DNA of 64,000 nucleotides from Peptoclostridium sp965368085 (GCA_965368085.1 CBDULP010000004.1:1-64000); one strand, 5' to 3'; positions 8,387 through 18,729 are shown, numbered from the stretch's first letter. Notes: generated from the sequence alone by a model not told the origin. Numbers and translations are program-made.

Positions 8387-10813
8387 TTATCTTTCTATGG
8401 GTTTTGCACTCCAAATATCTGCCGCGTACTTTCTTATGGTTTCATCACTTGAAAACTTCCCAGAACGTGATATGTTCACAAGTGACATATTTTGCCATTT
8501 ATACTTATCCTCATACAAAGTGCTTATCCTCTTTTGAGCCTGCACATAGGAATCAAAATCCTTCAATATAAAATATGGCTCATTCTGCCTTGTCAATGCA
8601 TACCTTATTCCGGCAAACTCTTCCTTGTCAACTCCAAAGAATCCGTTTGTAAGCTGGTCAACAACCCTTTTTATCCTGACATCAGAATTGTATATGTCCA
8701 TAGGGATGTATTTCCCATTGCTGTAGTACTCCAGAACCTCATCCTTTTCAAGGCCGAATAGTATTATGTTGTCATCTCCAACCGCCTCATGTATTTCTAT
8801 ATTTGCTCCGTCAAGAGTCGCAAGTGTTACAGCGCCATTCATCATGAATTTCATGTTTCCAGTTCCCGAGGCTTCCTTTGTAGCCGTTGATATCTGCTCA
8901 CTCACATTTGCCGCCGGAATCATTATCTGAGATAGTGAAACCCTGTAATTTTCAAGGAATATAACTTTCAGCTTGCTTCTGACCCTGATGTCGTTGTTGA
9001 CCTTGTCTGCCACAGTGTTTATAAGCTTTATTATGTTCTTTGCCATGGCATATCCAGGTGCGGCCTTTGCGCCAAATATGAATGTCCTTGGAGTCATATC
9101 CATATTCGGATTTTCAATTAACTTGTTGTATATGTGCATTATATTGAGCACATTCAAAAGCTGCCTTTTATACTCGTGTAGACGCTTGGCCTGTATGTCA
9201 AATATAGAATCTGGATCGACGTCTATCGAGTACTTGTCTTTTATGTGGTTTGCCAGCCTGATTTTGTTTTGATGCTTAATTTCATACAACCTGTCAAGAA
9301 ATGCCCTGTCACCGATATACTTTTCGAGTTTCCTAAGCTTTCGTGGATTCTTTATCCACCCAGTGCCAATAGACTCATTTATTAGTCCAGAAAGTCTTTT
9401 GTTCGACTGGAGCAGCCATCTTCTGTGGGTTATTCCATTTGTCTTGTTGTTGAATCTGTTTGGATAAAACTGCGCGAAGTCCCTAAGCTCCTGATTCTCG
9501 AGAAGCTCCGTGTGAAGCCTTGCAACTCCGTTTACGCTGTGGCTGCCCACTATTGAGAGGTATGCCATTTTGACGTATCCATTTGCTATTATTGCCATTC
9601 TCGCAATTCTGTCCCAGTCTCCCGGATATTTCTTCCATATGTTGGCGCAAAACCTCTCGTTTATCTCATAAACTATCATGTATATTCTCGGAAGAAGGCT
9701 TTTAAACATGTCTATAGGCCATTTTTCAAGAGCCTCCGCCATTATTGTGTGATTGGTGTATGATATTGTGCTTGTTGTAATCTTCCAGGCTTGGTCCCAG
9801 CCAAGACCTTCCTCGTCCACGAGTATCCTCATGAGCTCAGGTATCGCAAGAGATGGATGAGTGTCATTTATGTGTATAGAAACATACTCGTCAAACTCTT
9901 CTATGGGCCTTTTGTTCTTCTTAAAAGTCCTGACTATGCTTTGAATCCCCGCCGACACAAGAAAATATTCCTGCTTGAGCCTCAGCAGCTTTCCTTCAGG
10001 ATGGGAGTCATTTGGATAGAGCATTTCTGATATTGATTCTACAAGATAGTTGTATTCCATGGCTTTAAGGTAATTACCCTTGTTAAAAAGCGAAAAGTCA
10101 AAGTCTTTTCTTGCGGGCTCGGCGCTCCACAGCCTAAGCGTGTTGACAGTTTTGTTCGTATGCCCTACTACCGGAGTATCATATGGAACTGCAATTATGG
10201 GCTCATAGTTTTCATGTACAAACTCCATGTTTCCATTTTCACTATTGACCTTTACGTCTCCCCAAAATCTGACTTCTACAGCTTTATCAGGTTTTTTTAT
10301 CTCCCATATGTTTTCTTCTGCAAGCCATTTTTCGGGTCTTTCAACCTGGTACCCATCCACTATCTTCTGCTCAAAAAATCCACGCTTATATCTTATGCCG
10401 CATCCATGCCCCGGTATTCCTATGGCTGCCATCGAATCCAAAAAACATGCAGCCAGTCTTCCAAGCCCTCCATTTCCAAGCCCTTGGTCCTTTTCAACTC
10501 GAAGTATCTCATCAAGGTCTATGCCAAGTTCCCCAAGACCGTCTCTGCACACTTCAATTATGTCCAAATTGATGAGATGCTTTTCCAAAAGCCTTCCAGT
10601 CAGAAACTCCATTGAAAAATAGTAAACCTGCTTTGTCCCTATACTACTATACTCGGTGTTTGTATCCACCCAGTTCTTCGAAAGATATCCCCTTACAATG
10701 CTTCCAAGCGTTGCATACAAATCCCAGTCCGAAGCCTCCTTGACACTTTTTGCCCTTTTCGCCATAAGCCCATTTATAAAATCACTTTTGAATCTCTTTT
10801 TGCTCAAATCCAT
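8387..10813 (-). CDS. glgP: Glycogen/maltodextrin phosphorylase
   Basis: An 808-residue GT35 phosphorylase that releases glucose-1-phosphate from alpha-1,4-glucan ends using inorganic phosphate and pyridoxal phosphate. Diagnostic segments include EDQGLGNGGLGRLAACFLDS, HINDTHPSLAIPELMR, IQAKRLHEYKRQLLN and the PLP-lysine region KEASGTGNMKFMMNG. Length matches the bacterial family. Start ATG with GGGAGG. It is the last gene of the glg operon, 52 bases after glgA; a small hairpin lies in that gap. Its place with the synthesis genes fits a storage cycle in which glycogen is built and mobilised from one transcript. Confidence 0.97.
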   Translation of the reverse strand: MDLSKKRFKSDFINGLMAKRAKSVKEASDWDLYATLGSIVRGYLSKNWVDTNTEYSSIGTKQVYYFSMEFLTGRLLEKHLINLDIIEVCRDGLGELGIDLDEILRVEKDQGLGNGGLGRLAACFLDSMAAIGIPGHGCGIRYKRGFFEQKIVDGYQVERPEKWLAEENIWEIKKPDKAVEVRFWGDVKVNSENGNMEFVHENYEPIIAVPYDTPVVGHTNKTVNTLRLWSAEPARKDFDFSLFNKGNYLKAMEYNYLVESISEMLYPNDSHPEGKLLRLKQEYFLVSAGIQSIVRTFKKNKRPIEEFDEYVSIHINDTHPSLAIPELMRILVDEEGLGWDQAWKITTSTISYTNHTIMAEALEKWPIDMFKSLLPRIYMIVYEINERFCANIWKKYPGDWDRIARMAIIANGYVKMAYLSIVGSHSVNGVARLHTELLENQELRDFAQFYPNRFNNKTNGITHRRWLLQSNKRLSGLINESIGTGWIKNPRKLRKLEKYIGDRAFLDRLYEIKHQNKIRLANHIKDKYSIDVDPDSIFDIQAKRLHEYKRQLLNVLNIMHIYNKLIENPNMDMTPRTFIFGAKAAPGYAMAKNIIKLINTVADKVNNDIRVRSKLKVIFLENYRVSLSQIMIPAANVSEQISTATKEASGTGNMKFMMNGAVTLATLDGANIEIHEAVGDDNIILFGLEKDEVLEYYSNGKYIPMDIYNSDVRIKRVVDQLTNGFFGVDKEEFAGIRYALTRQNEPYFILKDFDSYVQAQKRISTLYEDKYKWQNMSLVNISRSGKFSSDETIRKYAADIWSAKPIER

Positions 10814-10837
10814 TGTAAAAACCTCCCTGAAATCTAA

Positions 10838-10860
10838 AGCAAGCCAGTAAGTGGCTTGCT
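10838..10860 (-). other. Short hairpin between glgA and glgP
   Basis: Perfect 9-bp arms (AGCAAGCCA and TGGCTTGCT) with a 5-base loop in the 52-base glgA-glgP gap. There is no following T run on the minus strand, so it is more likely an RNA stability or processing element than a terminator. Confidence 0.6.
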
Positions 10861-10865
10861 CTTTA

Positions 10866-12314
10866 TCATAAGCTGTTATTCAAGACCTTGTTGTAAAGGC
10901 TTTTATACATTAATGCTGATTTCTTCCAGCTAAAATCCTCTTTCATAGCAGTTTTAACAATTGAATCCCAACTCTTTTTATCTTTGTATAATTCAACAGC
11001 TTTTTCAATAGTATAAAGCATTTCGTGTGCATTATAGTTAGAGAAACTAAAACCATTTCCTTCTCCCGTATACTTGTTATAAGGAGTCACGGTGTCCCTT
11101 AAACCTCCAGTTTCTCTGACGATAGGAAGAGTTCCATATCTCAGCGATATTAACTGGCTGAGTCCGCAGGGCTCGAACTTCGACGGCATAAGGAACATGT
11201 CACACGACGCATATATCATATGCGCCAGCTTGTTGTCGAATTTCAAATTTACAGAAAGTCTTCCCGGATACTTCGATTCAAAATACCTGAAAGAATTTTC
11301 ATATTTCTGGTCTCCTGTTCCAAGTATGACCATACTTGCATTTGTATTTTTCATAAAATCCTGCATTATGTGCTCCAAAAGGTCAAGCCCTTTTTGGTCT
11401 GTGAGCCTGCTTACCATTCCTATAAGTGGAGTATCCGAATTTTTATCCAAGTTGAGCATATCCATAAGTTCAAGCTTGTTTGTAGTCTTTCCGCAGGATA
11501 CGCTGCTTGCATCATAGTTTTGCACTATATTGGAATCAGTCGACGGATCGTATATCTTATAATCTATTCCATTTAATATGCCGTGAAGCTTAGCGCTTTT
11601 ATCCCTTAACACCCCGTCAAGTCTTTCTCCATAGTACGGATCCTGTATCTCCATTGCATAAGTGTCGCTCACAGTAGTTATGGCCTCGGAATAATTGAGC
11701 CCCCCCTTTATAAAGTTCACATCACCATAAAATTCAAGCCCCGAAGGGGTCATGTGTTCACTTCCCAGCCCGAACAGGTCTCCAATTACCTCCGAGCCAT
11801 ATATGCCCTGATACTTCAGGTTATGTATGGTAAATACAGTCTTTATATCTGACATATCCGCGTTAAATGAATACTGGCTTTTAAGTAGCGGGCTTACCAT
11901 TGCCGTCTGCCAGTCATTGCAGTGTATTATCTCCGGTTTAAAATCCATATTGGCAATGAATTCGAGCACAGCCCTTGAAAAGAAAGCAAACCTTTCGGCT
12001 TCGTCATAAAAGCCGTATACTCCGCCCCTTTTAAAATAGTACTCATTATCTATAAAGTAAAACGGAACGCCTTCATAGTCCATTTCAAACACTCCGCAAT
12101 ACTGGTTCCTCCACCCTACCTGTACGTTGAAACTCTTTACAAATCTCATCTTATTTTTAAACTCTTCACTTATGTCCATGTATTTTGGTATTATAACCCT
12201 GGCATCCACGCCATATCCTCTAAGCTCCCTCGGAAGAGCAAATGATACATCCGCAAGCCCTCCCGTCTTTATAAAAGGATATGCTTCTGACGATGCGAAC
12301 AAAACCCTAGTCAA
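10866..12314 (-). CDS. glgA: Glycogen synthase, ADP-glucose type
   Basis: A 482-residue GT5 glycogen synthase that extends alpha-1,4-glucan chains from ADP-glucose. The N-terminal KTGGLADV motif (around residue 16) binds the sugar nucleotide and glucan, and the C-terminal FLMPSKFEPCGLSQL segment carries the catalytic glutamate of the GT-B fold; FTIHNLKYQGIY is also typical. Translation begins at TTG: the GGAGGGG site is six bases upstream and no better start exists. Sits between glgD (75-base gap) and glgP on one transcript. Confidence 0.97.
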   Translation of the reverse strand: MTRVLFASSEAYPFIKTGGLADVSFALPRELRGYGVDARVIIPKYMDISEEFKNKMRFVKSFNVQVGWRNQYCGVFEMDYEGVPFYFIDNEYYFKRGGVYGFYDEAERFAFFSRAVLEFIANMDFKPEIIHCNDWQTAMVSPLLKSQYSFNADMSDIKTVFTIHNLKYQGIYGSEVIGDLFGLGSEHMTPSGLEFYGDVNFIKGGLNYSEAITTVSDTYAMEIQDPYYGERLDGVLRDKSAKLHGILNGIDYKIYDPSTDSNIVQNYDASSVSCGKTTNKLELMDMLNLDKNSDTPLIGMVSRLTDQKGLDLLEHIMQDFMKNTNASMVILGTGDQKYENSFRYFESKYPGRLSVNLKFDNKLAHMIYASCDMFLMPSKFEPCGLSQLISLRYGTLPIVRETGGLRDTVTPYNKYTGEGNGFSFSNYNAHEMLYTIEKAVELYKDKKSWDSIVKTAMKEDFSWKKSALMYKSLYNKVLNNSL

Positions 12315-12389
12315 TCAGATCCCCTCCAAACATTATATTTCACGCCTATTTGACCCGTTATTTTTCAATTGCCTACTATGCATATTCTT

Positions 12390-13508
12390 CTATATTACAG
12401 TGCCTTTTCGTATGACTATGGGGCTTTTTGCATCTCCCTTAAGCTCCTTGCCCCTTGTTATCGTGACATGCTTGTCAAGTATGGCATTTTCTATGTTTGC
12501 ATTTTCATCTATTTCACTTCTTTGCATCACTATGCTGTTTTTAATGCACGAGCCCTGCTTCACCTTCACTCCCCTGAATATTATGCTGTTCTCAACCTGC
12601 CCATCTATTATGCATCCATTTGCAACAAGCGAGTTTTTTACGCTGCCGTGCTGACCGTACTTTGTAGGGGCCTCATCCTTGACCTTAGTGCATATGAGTC
12701 CGTGTTCGCTGAAAAGCTTTCTTGAGTTTTCAGTGTTTAATATCTCCATGCTTGCATCGTAATAGTTCTTTAGGGAATTGATACATGCAAGGTATCCATC
12801 GTATTCATATGAATTGACATTGTAGTTTTCTATATTCATGAAAAATACATCCTTAAGATTCTTTGCATACCCCTTAGATATCGAATCCTCTATCACATCT
12901 ATAAGTATCTGTTTTTTCATTATATACATTTCCATGGATATATTGCTGCAAGTCTTAGCTCCCATATTGGTTCCAATGCTTATTACGTTGCCGTCTTCAT
13001 CAAGATTCAAAGTGTCGCAGTTGAGGAATTTTTCTATGTTTTCACATTCCCTCTTGTATATTATAGTTATGTCCGAACCTGAATCCTTATGGTATTCAAA
13101 TGCCTTTGAATAGTCCATATTGAAAATCATGCAGCTTTTTGACAGTATGACATATTCCTGCCTGCTTCTTTTTATATAGTCAAGATGATCTTTGAAGTTT
13201 TTCAAATCACCTTCCTGTATTGACGTTGCATACGTTTGAAGCTCGGGACTCAAAAAGAAAAGCCTGTCTATCTTTCTGTCCAGGTCCCACGGCTTTCCCG
13301 ACCCCAGATGGTCTCTGAGCGAGCTAAACTTGCTGCATGCAAACACTCCCACGTTTTCAATACCCGCATTCACCATGTTCGACAGTACAAAATCTATGAC
13401 CCTGTATCTTCCCAAAAATGGTATTGATCCTACTGGCCTGTTGTATGTGAGCTCTTTTATATGTTCTTCATTTTCGCTAAGATTTATTATACCCATTACG
13501 TCTTTCAT
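12390..13508 (-). CDS. glgD: GlgD, regulatory-type subunit of glucose-1-phosphate adenylyltransferase
   Basis: A 372-residue homologue of GlgC with a nucleotidyltransferase-like N-domain and a left-handed beta-helix C-domain (repeats such as NSLVANGCIIDGQVENS and GSCIKNSIVMQRSEID). The N-terminus reads MGIINLSENEEHIKELT and then RPVGSIPFLGRYRVIDFVLSN, so the Gly-rich catalytic loop seen in GlgC (GGQGSRL) is absent. In Firmicutes GlgD lacks activity alone and forms a more active, differently regulated hetero-oligomer with GlgC. Start ATG with GGAGGAG; follows glgC by 18 bases. Confidence 0.95.
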   Translation of the reverse strand: MKDVMGIINLSENEEHIKELTYNRPVGSIPFLGRYRVIDFVLSNMVNAGIENVGVFACSKFSSLRDHLGSGKPWDLDRKIDRLFFLSPELQTYATSIQEGDLKNFKDHLDYIKRSRQEYVILSKSCMIFNMDYSKAFEYHKDSGSDITIIYKRECENIEKFLNCDTLNLDEDGNVISIGTNMGAKTCSNISMEMYIMKKQILIDVIEDSISKGYAKNLKDVFFMNIENYNVNSYEYDGYLACINSLKNYYDASMEILNTENSRKLFSEHGLICTKVKDEAPTKYGQHGSVKNSLVANGCIIDGQVENSIIFRGVKVKQGSCIKNSIVMQRSEIDENANIENAILDKHVTITRGKELKGDAKSPIVIRKGTVI

Positions 13509-13526
13509 GCTACATCTCCTCCATGT

Positions 13527-14651
13527 CTATTCCGTTATAAGTGCTATGTCCTCAGAGTCAATATCCCCTATTTTTTGTCCCGCCTTCACTACAACGCCTT
13601 CTCCTATTATGGCCCTTTCAATAACTGCGCCTTCTTCTACCTTCACACCAGACATTATGACCGAGTCGACCACTTTAGCTCCTTTTTCAACCTCAACATC
13701 CGGGAAAAGTACGGAATTTTGTATATTCCCATATACTACGCAGCCCTCATTCAGAAGGCTCAATTTCACATCCGCTTCACTGGATATGAAATGCGGAGGA
13801 CTTATAGGGTTTACCGAATATATTCTCCAGTTTCTGTCATATAGGTTAAGCTCATTGTCATCCTTTAAAAGGTCCATGTTGGCCTCCCAAAGGCTCTTAA
13901 CAGTACCAACGTCCTTCCAGTATCCGTCAAACCTGTATGCACACATTTTATTTCCATCATTGAGCATTTTAGGTATTATATTTTTGCCAAAGTCATTGTC
14001 AGACTCTATATCCTCTTCATCCGACTTCAGATATTCCTTTAAAAGCTTCCAGTTGAATATATATATCCCCATAGACGCAAGATTGCTCTTTGCATTTTGA
14101 GGTTTTTCCTCAAACTCGTATATAGTGTCGTCTTCATTGCAGTTCATTATACCAAACCTGCTTGTATCCTCCCACGGAACCTCCATTACCGATATTGTCG
14201 CATGGGCGCCTTTTTCCTTGTGGTACTTCAGCATTTCAGAGTAATCCATTTTATATATGTGGTCGCCCGACAATATTATTATGTATTCCGGATCATACAC
14301 GTCCACAAACTCCCTGTTTTCATATATGGCGTTTGCGGTTCCCTTATACCATCTTCCGCCGTCCCTGCTTACAAAAGGCGGGAGTATGCTTACCCCTCCA
14401 TCCATCCTGTCAAGGTCACAGTAGCTTCCTATGCCTATATGCGTGTTGAGTATAAGAGGTCGATACTGAGTAAGCACCCCCACCGTATATATCCCCGAAT
14501 TCGAGCAGTTGCTCAGCGGAAAGTCTATTATTCTGTATTTACCCCCAAAAGGAACAGCTGGTTTTGCATTTTCCTTGGTAAGCGCTCCCAGCCTGCTGCC
14601 CTGTCCACCTGCCAATATCATAGCTATGGCTTCTTTTTTCTTTTTCTTCAT
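13527..14651 (-). CDS. glgC: Glucose-1-phosphate adenylyltransferase, catalytic subunit
   Basis: A 374-residue enzyme making ADP-glucose from glucose-1-phosphate and ATP, the committed step of glycogen synthesis. The catalytic loop ILAGGQGSRLGALT, the GGKYRIIDFPLSNC segment, the glucose-1-phosphate site region around SGDHIYKMDY and EEKPQNAKSNLASMGIY are present, followed by a beta-helix C-domain. I set the start at the ATG preceding a run of lysines because GGAGAGGAG precedes it; a longer reading frame of 23 more codons has no ribosome site. The gene is second after glgB, with an AT-rich 140-base gap that may contain an internal promoter. Confidence 0.96.
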   Translation of the reverse strand: MKKKKKEAIAMILAGGQGSRLGALTKENAKPAVPFGGKYRIIDFPLSNCSNSGIYTVGVLTQYRPLILNTHIGIGSYCDLDRMDGGVSILPPFVSRDGGRWYKGTANAIYENREFVDVYDPEYIIILSGDHIYKMDYSEMLKYHKEKGAHATISVMEVPWEDTSRFGIMNCNEDDTIYEFEEKPQNAKSNLASMGIYIFNWKLLKEYLKSDEEDIESDNDFGKNIIPKMLNDGNKMCAYRFDGYWKDVGTVKSLWEANMDLLKDDNELNLYDRNWRIYSVNPISPPHFISSEADVKLSLLNEGCVVYGNIQNSVLFPDVEVEKGAKVVDSVIMSGVKVEEGAVIERAIIGEGVVVKAGQKIGDIDSEDIALITE

Positions 14652-14791
14652 AATACTATCTCCTCTCCGTCGGCTTAAACTATTTAAATTTCTACAGTCC
14701 CACAATAAATATATATCCACATAACCGTTTAATTAAAACAATTAAAGTGTATATTTTATATACATTTGTATTATTTGCTTTCTACTTGCCT

Positions 14792-16732
14792 TTAATCTTT
14801 GCACACTGGTTTGGCCTTCGCAGTATTCTTTTTAAGCTTTATGTAAAGCGCCGTCAACGGACCTATGTCGAGCTTTATCGAATAGCTCTGGTTGTTCCAT
14901 TCGACGTTCTCTGCGCATACGCTTTCGCACGTGCCCCTTCCATTCCCTCCAAACTCCACATCATTGCTTGTCATTACAACTTCATACTCTCCCATCTGCG
15001 GAACCCCTATCCTGTATCCGAATCTTTCCACGGGAGTGAAATTGAATACGCCTATTACAAATTCTCCCTCTTCACTTCCTTTTCTCATGAAAGCTATCAC
15101 GCTTTCCTCGTAGTTGTGAAGGTCTATCCACTCAAACCCTTCCTGCTTATGGTCTTTTTCCCAAAGGGCACTTTCATTCAGGTATATACCGTTAAGGTCT
15201 TTTACATATTGTAAAAGCTTTGAGTGCATTTCGTATTCGGTGAGGAACCAGTCAAGCTCTTTTTTATAGTCCCATTCTATGAACTGGCCGAACTCTCCCC
15301 CCATGAAAAGTAGCTTCTTCCCGGGATGGGCAAACATGTATGCATAAAACATCCTGAGCCCCGCGAATTTTTGCCAGTAGTCGCCAGGCATCTTGTCCAG
15401 AAGCGATTTCTTGCCGTGGACCACCTCGTCGTGCGAAAGGGGCAGTACGTAGTTTTCCGAAAACGCATATGTAAGCGAAAATGTTATGAGGTTGTGGTTC
15501 CATTTCCTATGTATGGGGTCAAGTTCCATATACCTTAGCATGTCGTTCATCCACCCCATATTCCACTTGTAATTGAATCCCAGGCCTCCAAGGTATGTCG
15601 GCGCTGTTACAAGCGGCCACGCAGTGGATTCCTCCGCAATCATGAGCGCGTGAGGATGATAGTTGAACACCGCCTTGTTTAAACTTCTCAGAAATTCCAC
15701 TGCCTCAATGTTCTCACACCCTCCATACCTGTTTGGCTCCCACTGCCCATCCTCCCTGCAATAGTTCAGGTACAACATGTTTGCAACCGCATCCACCCTC
15801 ATGCCGTCTATGTGATAAATGTCAAACCAAAATACTGCATTTGAAATCAAAAAGCTCATTACCTCTGTTCTTCCAAGGTCAAAATTCGCAGTTCCCCATT
15901 CAGGATGCTCTCCCTTAAGCACACTTTTATACTCGTATGTGGGTGTTCCATCAAATCTGTAAAGCCCGTGCTCGTCCTTGCAGAAATGTCCTGGCACCCA
16001 GTCAAGTATCACCCCTATGCCGCTTTGATGGCATCTGTCTACAAAGTACATGAAATCCTGGGGAGTTCCGTATCTGCTTGTGACGCTGTAATATCCTGTA
16101 GATTGATATCCCCATGAGCCTCCAAATGGATGCTCCGTAACCGGCATAAGCTCCACATGAGTGTATTTCATGTCTTTCAGGTACTCGCAAAGTTCGTCAG
16201 CGATCTCCTTGTATGTATAAAAGCTTCCATCTTCCCTCGTCTTCCAAGATCCCAGATGGAGTTCGTATATGTTCATCGGCAGGCTGTATGTGTCTTTTTT
16301 CTTTTTTTCGCCCATCCAATTTCCATCACCCCAGCTGTACCCCTCAAGCGATACGATTTTAGAAGCTGTGTTTGGGCTCTTTTCTGAAAAAAAGGCATAC
16401 GGATCAGATTTTAGTGTCTTTTTACCGCTTCTTGAGGTCACCTCGTACTTGTATATATCCCCCTGCTCAAGGCCCTCTATGAAGATATTCCATATGCCCG
16501 ATTTTTTCATTTTTTTCATTTCAAACCCATTGCCGTTCCAGTCGTTGAAGTTTCCGACAACTCTCACAGCTTTCGCATTTGGTGCCCATACATTGAAGAT
16601 TACTCCTTTTTTTCCCTCAACCTCATTAAAGTGAGCACCCATGACATTATAGCTGTGGTGGTACCTTCCCTCGTTAAAAAGATGCATTTGAAAATCATCT
16701 AAAGCCATGTAGTCTACGCCTCTTTTATCCAT
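14792..16732 (-). CDS. glgB: 1,4-alpha-glucan branching enzyme
   Basis: A 646-residue GH13 branching enzyme that introduces alpha-1,6 branches into glycogen. After an N-terminal CBM48 domain (GVIFNVWAPNAKAVRVVGNFND) the catalytic barrel shows DWVPGHF, the nucleophile region GMRVDAVANML, the acid/base region AEESTAWP and LPLSHDEVVHGKKS. The start is uncertain: an upstream GTG (16771) has no ribosome site, the ATG chosen here (16732) gives the usual 17 residues before LFNEGRYH, and a second ATG at 16708 with GAGG is also possible. Follows the GH13 amylase gene closely. Residues 600-646 end in a lysine-rich tail. Confidence 0.96.
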   Translation of the reverse strand: MDKRGVDYMALDDFQMHLFNEGRYHHSYNVMGAHFNEVEGKKGVIFNVWAPNAKAVRVVGNFNDWNGNGFEMKKMKKSGIWNIFIEGLEQGDIYKYEVTSRSGKKTLKSDPYAFFSEKSPNTASKIVSLEGYSWGDGNWMGEKKKKDTYSLPMNIYELHLGSWKTREDGSFYTYKEIADELCEYLKDMKYTHVELMPVTEHPFGGSWGYQSTGYYSVTSRYGTPQDFMYFVDRCHQSGIGVILDWVPGHFCKDEHGLYRFDGTPTYEYKSVLKGEHPEWGTANFDLGRTEVMSFLISNAVFWFDIYHIDGMRVDAVANMLYLNYCREDGQWEPNRYGGCENIEAVEFLRSLNKAVFNYHPHALMIAEESTAWPLVTAPTYLGGLGFNYKWNMGWMNDMLRYMELDPIHRKWNHNLITFSLTYAFSENYVLPLSHDEVVHGKKSLLDKMPGDYWQKFAGLRMFYAYMFAHPGKKLLFMGGEFGQFIEWDYKKELDWFLTEYEMHSKLLQYVKDLNGIYLNESALWEKDHKQEGFEWIDLHNYEESVIAFMRKGSEEGEFVIGVFNFTPVERFGYRIGVPQMGEYEVVMTSNDVEFGGNGRGTCESVCAENVEWNNQSYSIKLDIGPLTALYIKLKKNTAKAKPVCKD

Positions 16733-16776
16733 ATTAGCTGCAACCCTTTCCTTATGTTTTAGACATTGCACATGTC

Positions 16777-18729
16777 TTAGTTTATATTTTTAAGAACAAC
16801 CGCCCCTAGTTCTTCAATTTCAAGTACAATCACTCCACATATAGTCTTATGCCTCTTTCCCGTAATCAAATCTTCAAATTCGCATTCCTTTTCATGCACT
16901 ATTTCCCTGATTTGCGCATTCAATACGGCTTTTTTATTTTTGTTTCTGTTGACTGCGACCATGATCACACCGCCCTCGCCGTGCTTTGCGTCACCTTCAT
17001 TCACAGTCCTTGCAAACGCAAATATATCGCTGCATGATTCGACGAGTCTCCAGCCTCCTCTTTTTAACGCATCATTCGTATTCCTTATGTGCGCCATTTT
17101 TTTATACCAGTCCAGAAGATCCTTTTCCTCCAGCCCCCATGGAAAAGCGGCCCTGTTAAACGGGTCGCTATACCCTTCAAGTCCCGCCTCGTCACCGTAG
17201 TATATGCACGGGACTCCCGGAAACGTCATCTGTACAAGAGACATGAGCTTTAGCCTCTCTATGGCAAGACTCCTGCTTTCTTTTGAAAGCTTGAATGTAT
17301 ATTTTTCAAAGTCTCCAAGCCTTTTTTCGTCGGGAGCCTCCCCCAAAATAGTGAGTATCCTTATGACATCGTGGCTTCCAATCACATTCAAATTTGAGTA
17401 GAAGGCCTGTTTGGGATAGTTTTCGTACATGCTCCAGAATCGCCTTCCCGCTTCATCAGATGATATGTATCCCATTATGTACTCAGACAATATTTTTCTG
17501 AAAGGATAGTTCATGGCTCCGTCCAGTTCAAGACCGCTGAAATAGTTCCTTCGCCTTCCATAACTGATCTTGTTTGACGCATCCTCCCAGACCTCGCCTA
17601 TTATAACAGCTTCTGCATCTATGCTCTTTATCCTGCTTCTAAGCTGCTCTATGAATTCATCCGGAAGCTCGTCCGCAACGTCAAGCCTCCATCCCCTTAC
17701 TCCTTTTTTCATCCAGTGGCTTATCACGCTGTCTTCATCCCATATTATAAAATCCGTATAGCTCTCTTCCATTTCATTCACCTCGGGAAGAGACTTGACT
17801 CCCCACCAGCCCTTGTATTCATCGGGATGATTTTCAAACTTGTACCAGCTGTAATACTTTGAATCCTCCGACTGATATGCTCCCAGCTCATCATAACTGC
17901 CTTTTTTATTAAAGTATACACTGTCACTTCCAGTATGGCTGAAGACTCCGTCAAGCACTATATTAATCTCCTTTTCCCGTGCCAAAGAACACAGCCCTTC
18001 CAGGTCCTTTTCGCTTCCGAACATGGGATCTATCTTCTTGTAGTCTCCAGTGTCATATTTATGGTTGCTTACAGATTCAAATATCGGATTCATGTATATG
18101 CAGCCCACTCCGAGTTCCTTCAGATAGTCTAACTTTTTTATTATTCCCTTTATGTTTCCCCCGTAAAAATCCCATTTCACTATGTCTCCCCGCCTGTCCT
18201 TGACATAAAACGGAGTGTCGTTCCAATTTGCATGAACAAGGCTTTGCGGCTTGGGATTTGAAATTTGTCCATTTAAGTTCCCATTAAAAAATCTATCAAC
18301 AAATATTTGATAGACAATCGACTCCCTGTACCACTTTGGAGTGTTGTATGTGGGTTTGTATACTGTTATTTGGAAAGGCAACGGGTTTTTATGCTGATAC
18401 TTTATACCTTTTCCGCCGAGTCCCTCTTCATTGTTACCGTAATATATGGTTTCATGTTCTGAAATCACAGCAAAAAAATACCACACAACAAAAGGGCTGC
18501 AGGGCATTTTCACGTCTATGGCATATGTAGACACACCCTTATCATCAAGCTCGCATTCCATATCAAAGTCTTCAACGCTCATTCCGTCTTTCCTTATTAG
18601 GAGCTTTACATTTGATATCTTTTTATCCCCCCATACGTCCAGCCTGAGCTTGACCTGGGCATCGCATGCTACAGCCCCGAACGGGCTTCTGTAAAATTCA
18701 TCATGAGAATTGTGTAAAATTTCAATCAT
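16777..18729 (-). CDS. GH13 alpha-glucan hydrolase, neopullulanase/cyclomaltodextrinase-like
   Basis: A 650-residue GH13 enzyme with an N-terminal CBM34-like beta-sandwich (about 1-130) and a TIM barrel. The four conserved regions are visible: DGVFSHTG, GWRLDVADE (nucleophile Asp), VIIGEVWED (acid/base Glu) and NVIGSHD. Family members with this layout cut maltodextrins, cyclodextrins or pullulan, usually in the cytoplasm; no signal peptide is seen, which fits. The start ATG follows GGAGGCGCCCT; an upstream frame extension lacks a ribosome site. It is the first gene of the glg operon, suggesting that it supplies or trims dextrins for the glycogen cycle. Substrate preference is inferred from family only. 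Confidence 0.9.
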   Translation of the reverse strand: MIEILHNSHDEFYRSPFGAVACDAQVKLRLDVWGDKKISNVKLLIRKDGMSVEDFDMECELDDKGVSTYAIDVKMPCSPFVVWYFFAVISEHETIYYGNNEEGLGGKGIKYQHKNPLPFQITVYKPTYNTPKWYRESIVYQIFVDRFFNGNLNGQISNPKPQSLVHANWNDTPFYVKDRRGDIVKWDFYGGNIKGIIKKLDYLKELGVGCIYMNPIFESVSNHKYDTGDYKKIDPMFGSEKDLEGLCSLAREKEINIVLDGVFSHTGSDSVYFNKKGSYDELGAYQSEDSKYYSWYKFENHPDEYKGWWGVKSLPEVNEMEESYTDFIIWDEDSVISHWMKKGVRGWRLDVADELPDEFIEQLRSRIKSIDAEAVIIGEVWEDASNKISYGRRRNYFSGLELDGAMNYPFRKILSEYIMGYISSDEAGRRFWSMYENYPKQAFYSNLNVIGSHDVIRILTILGEAPDEKRLGDFEKYTFKLSKESRSLAIERLKLMSLVQMTFPGVPCIYYGDEAGLEGYSDPFNRAAFPWGLEEKDLLDWYKKMAHIRNTNDALKRGGWRLVESCSDIFAFARTVNEGDAKHGEGGVIMVAVNRNKNKKAVLNAQIREIVHEKECEFEDLITGKRHKTICGVIVLEIEELGAVVLKNIN

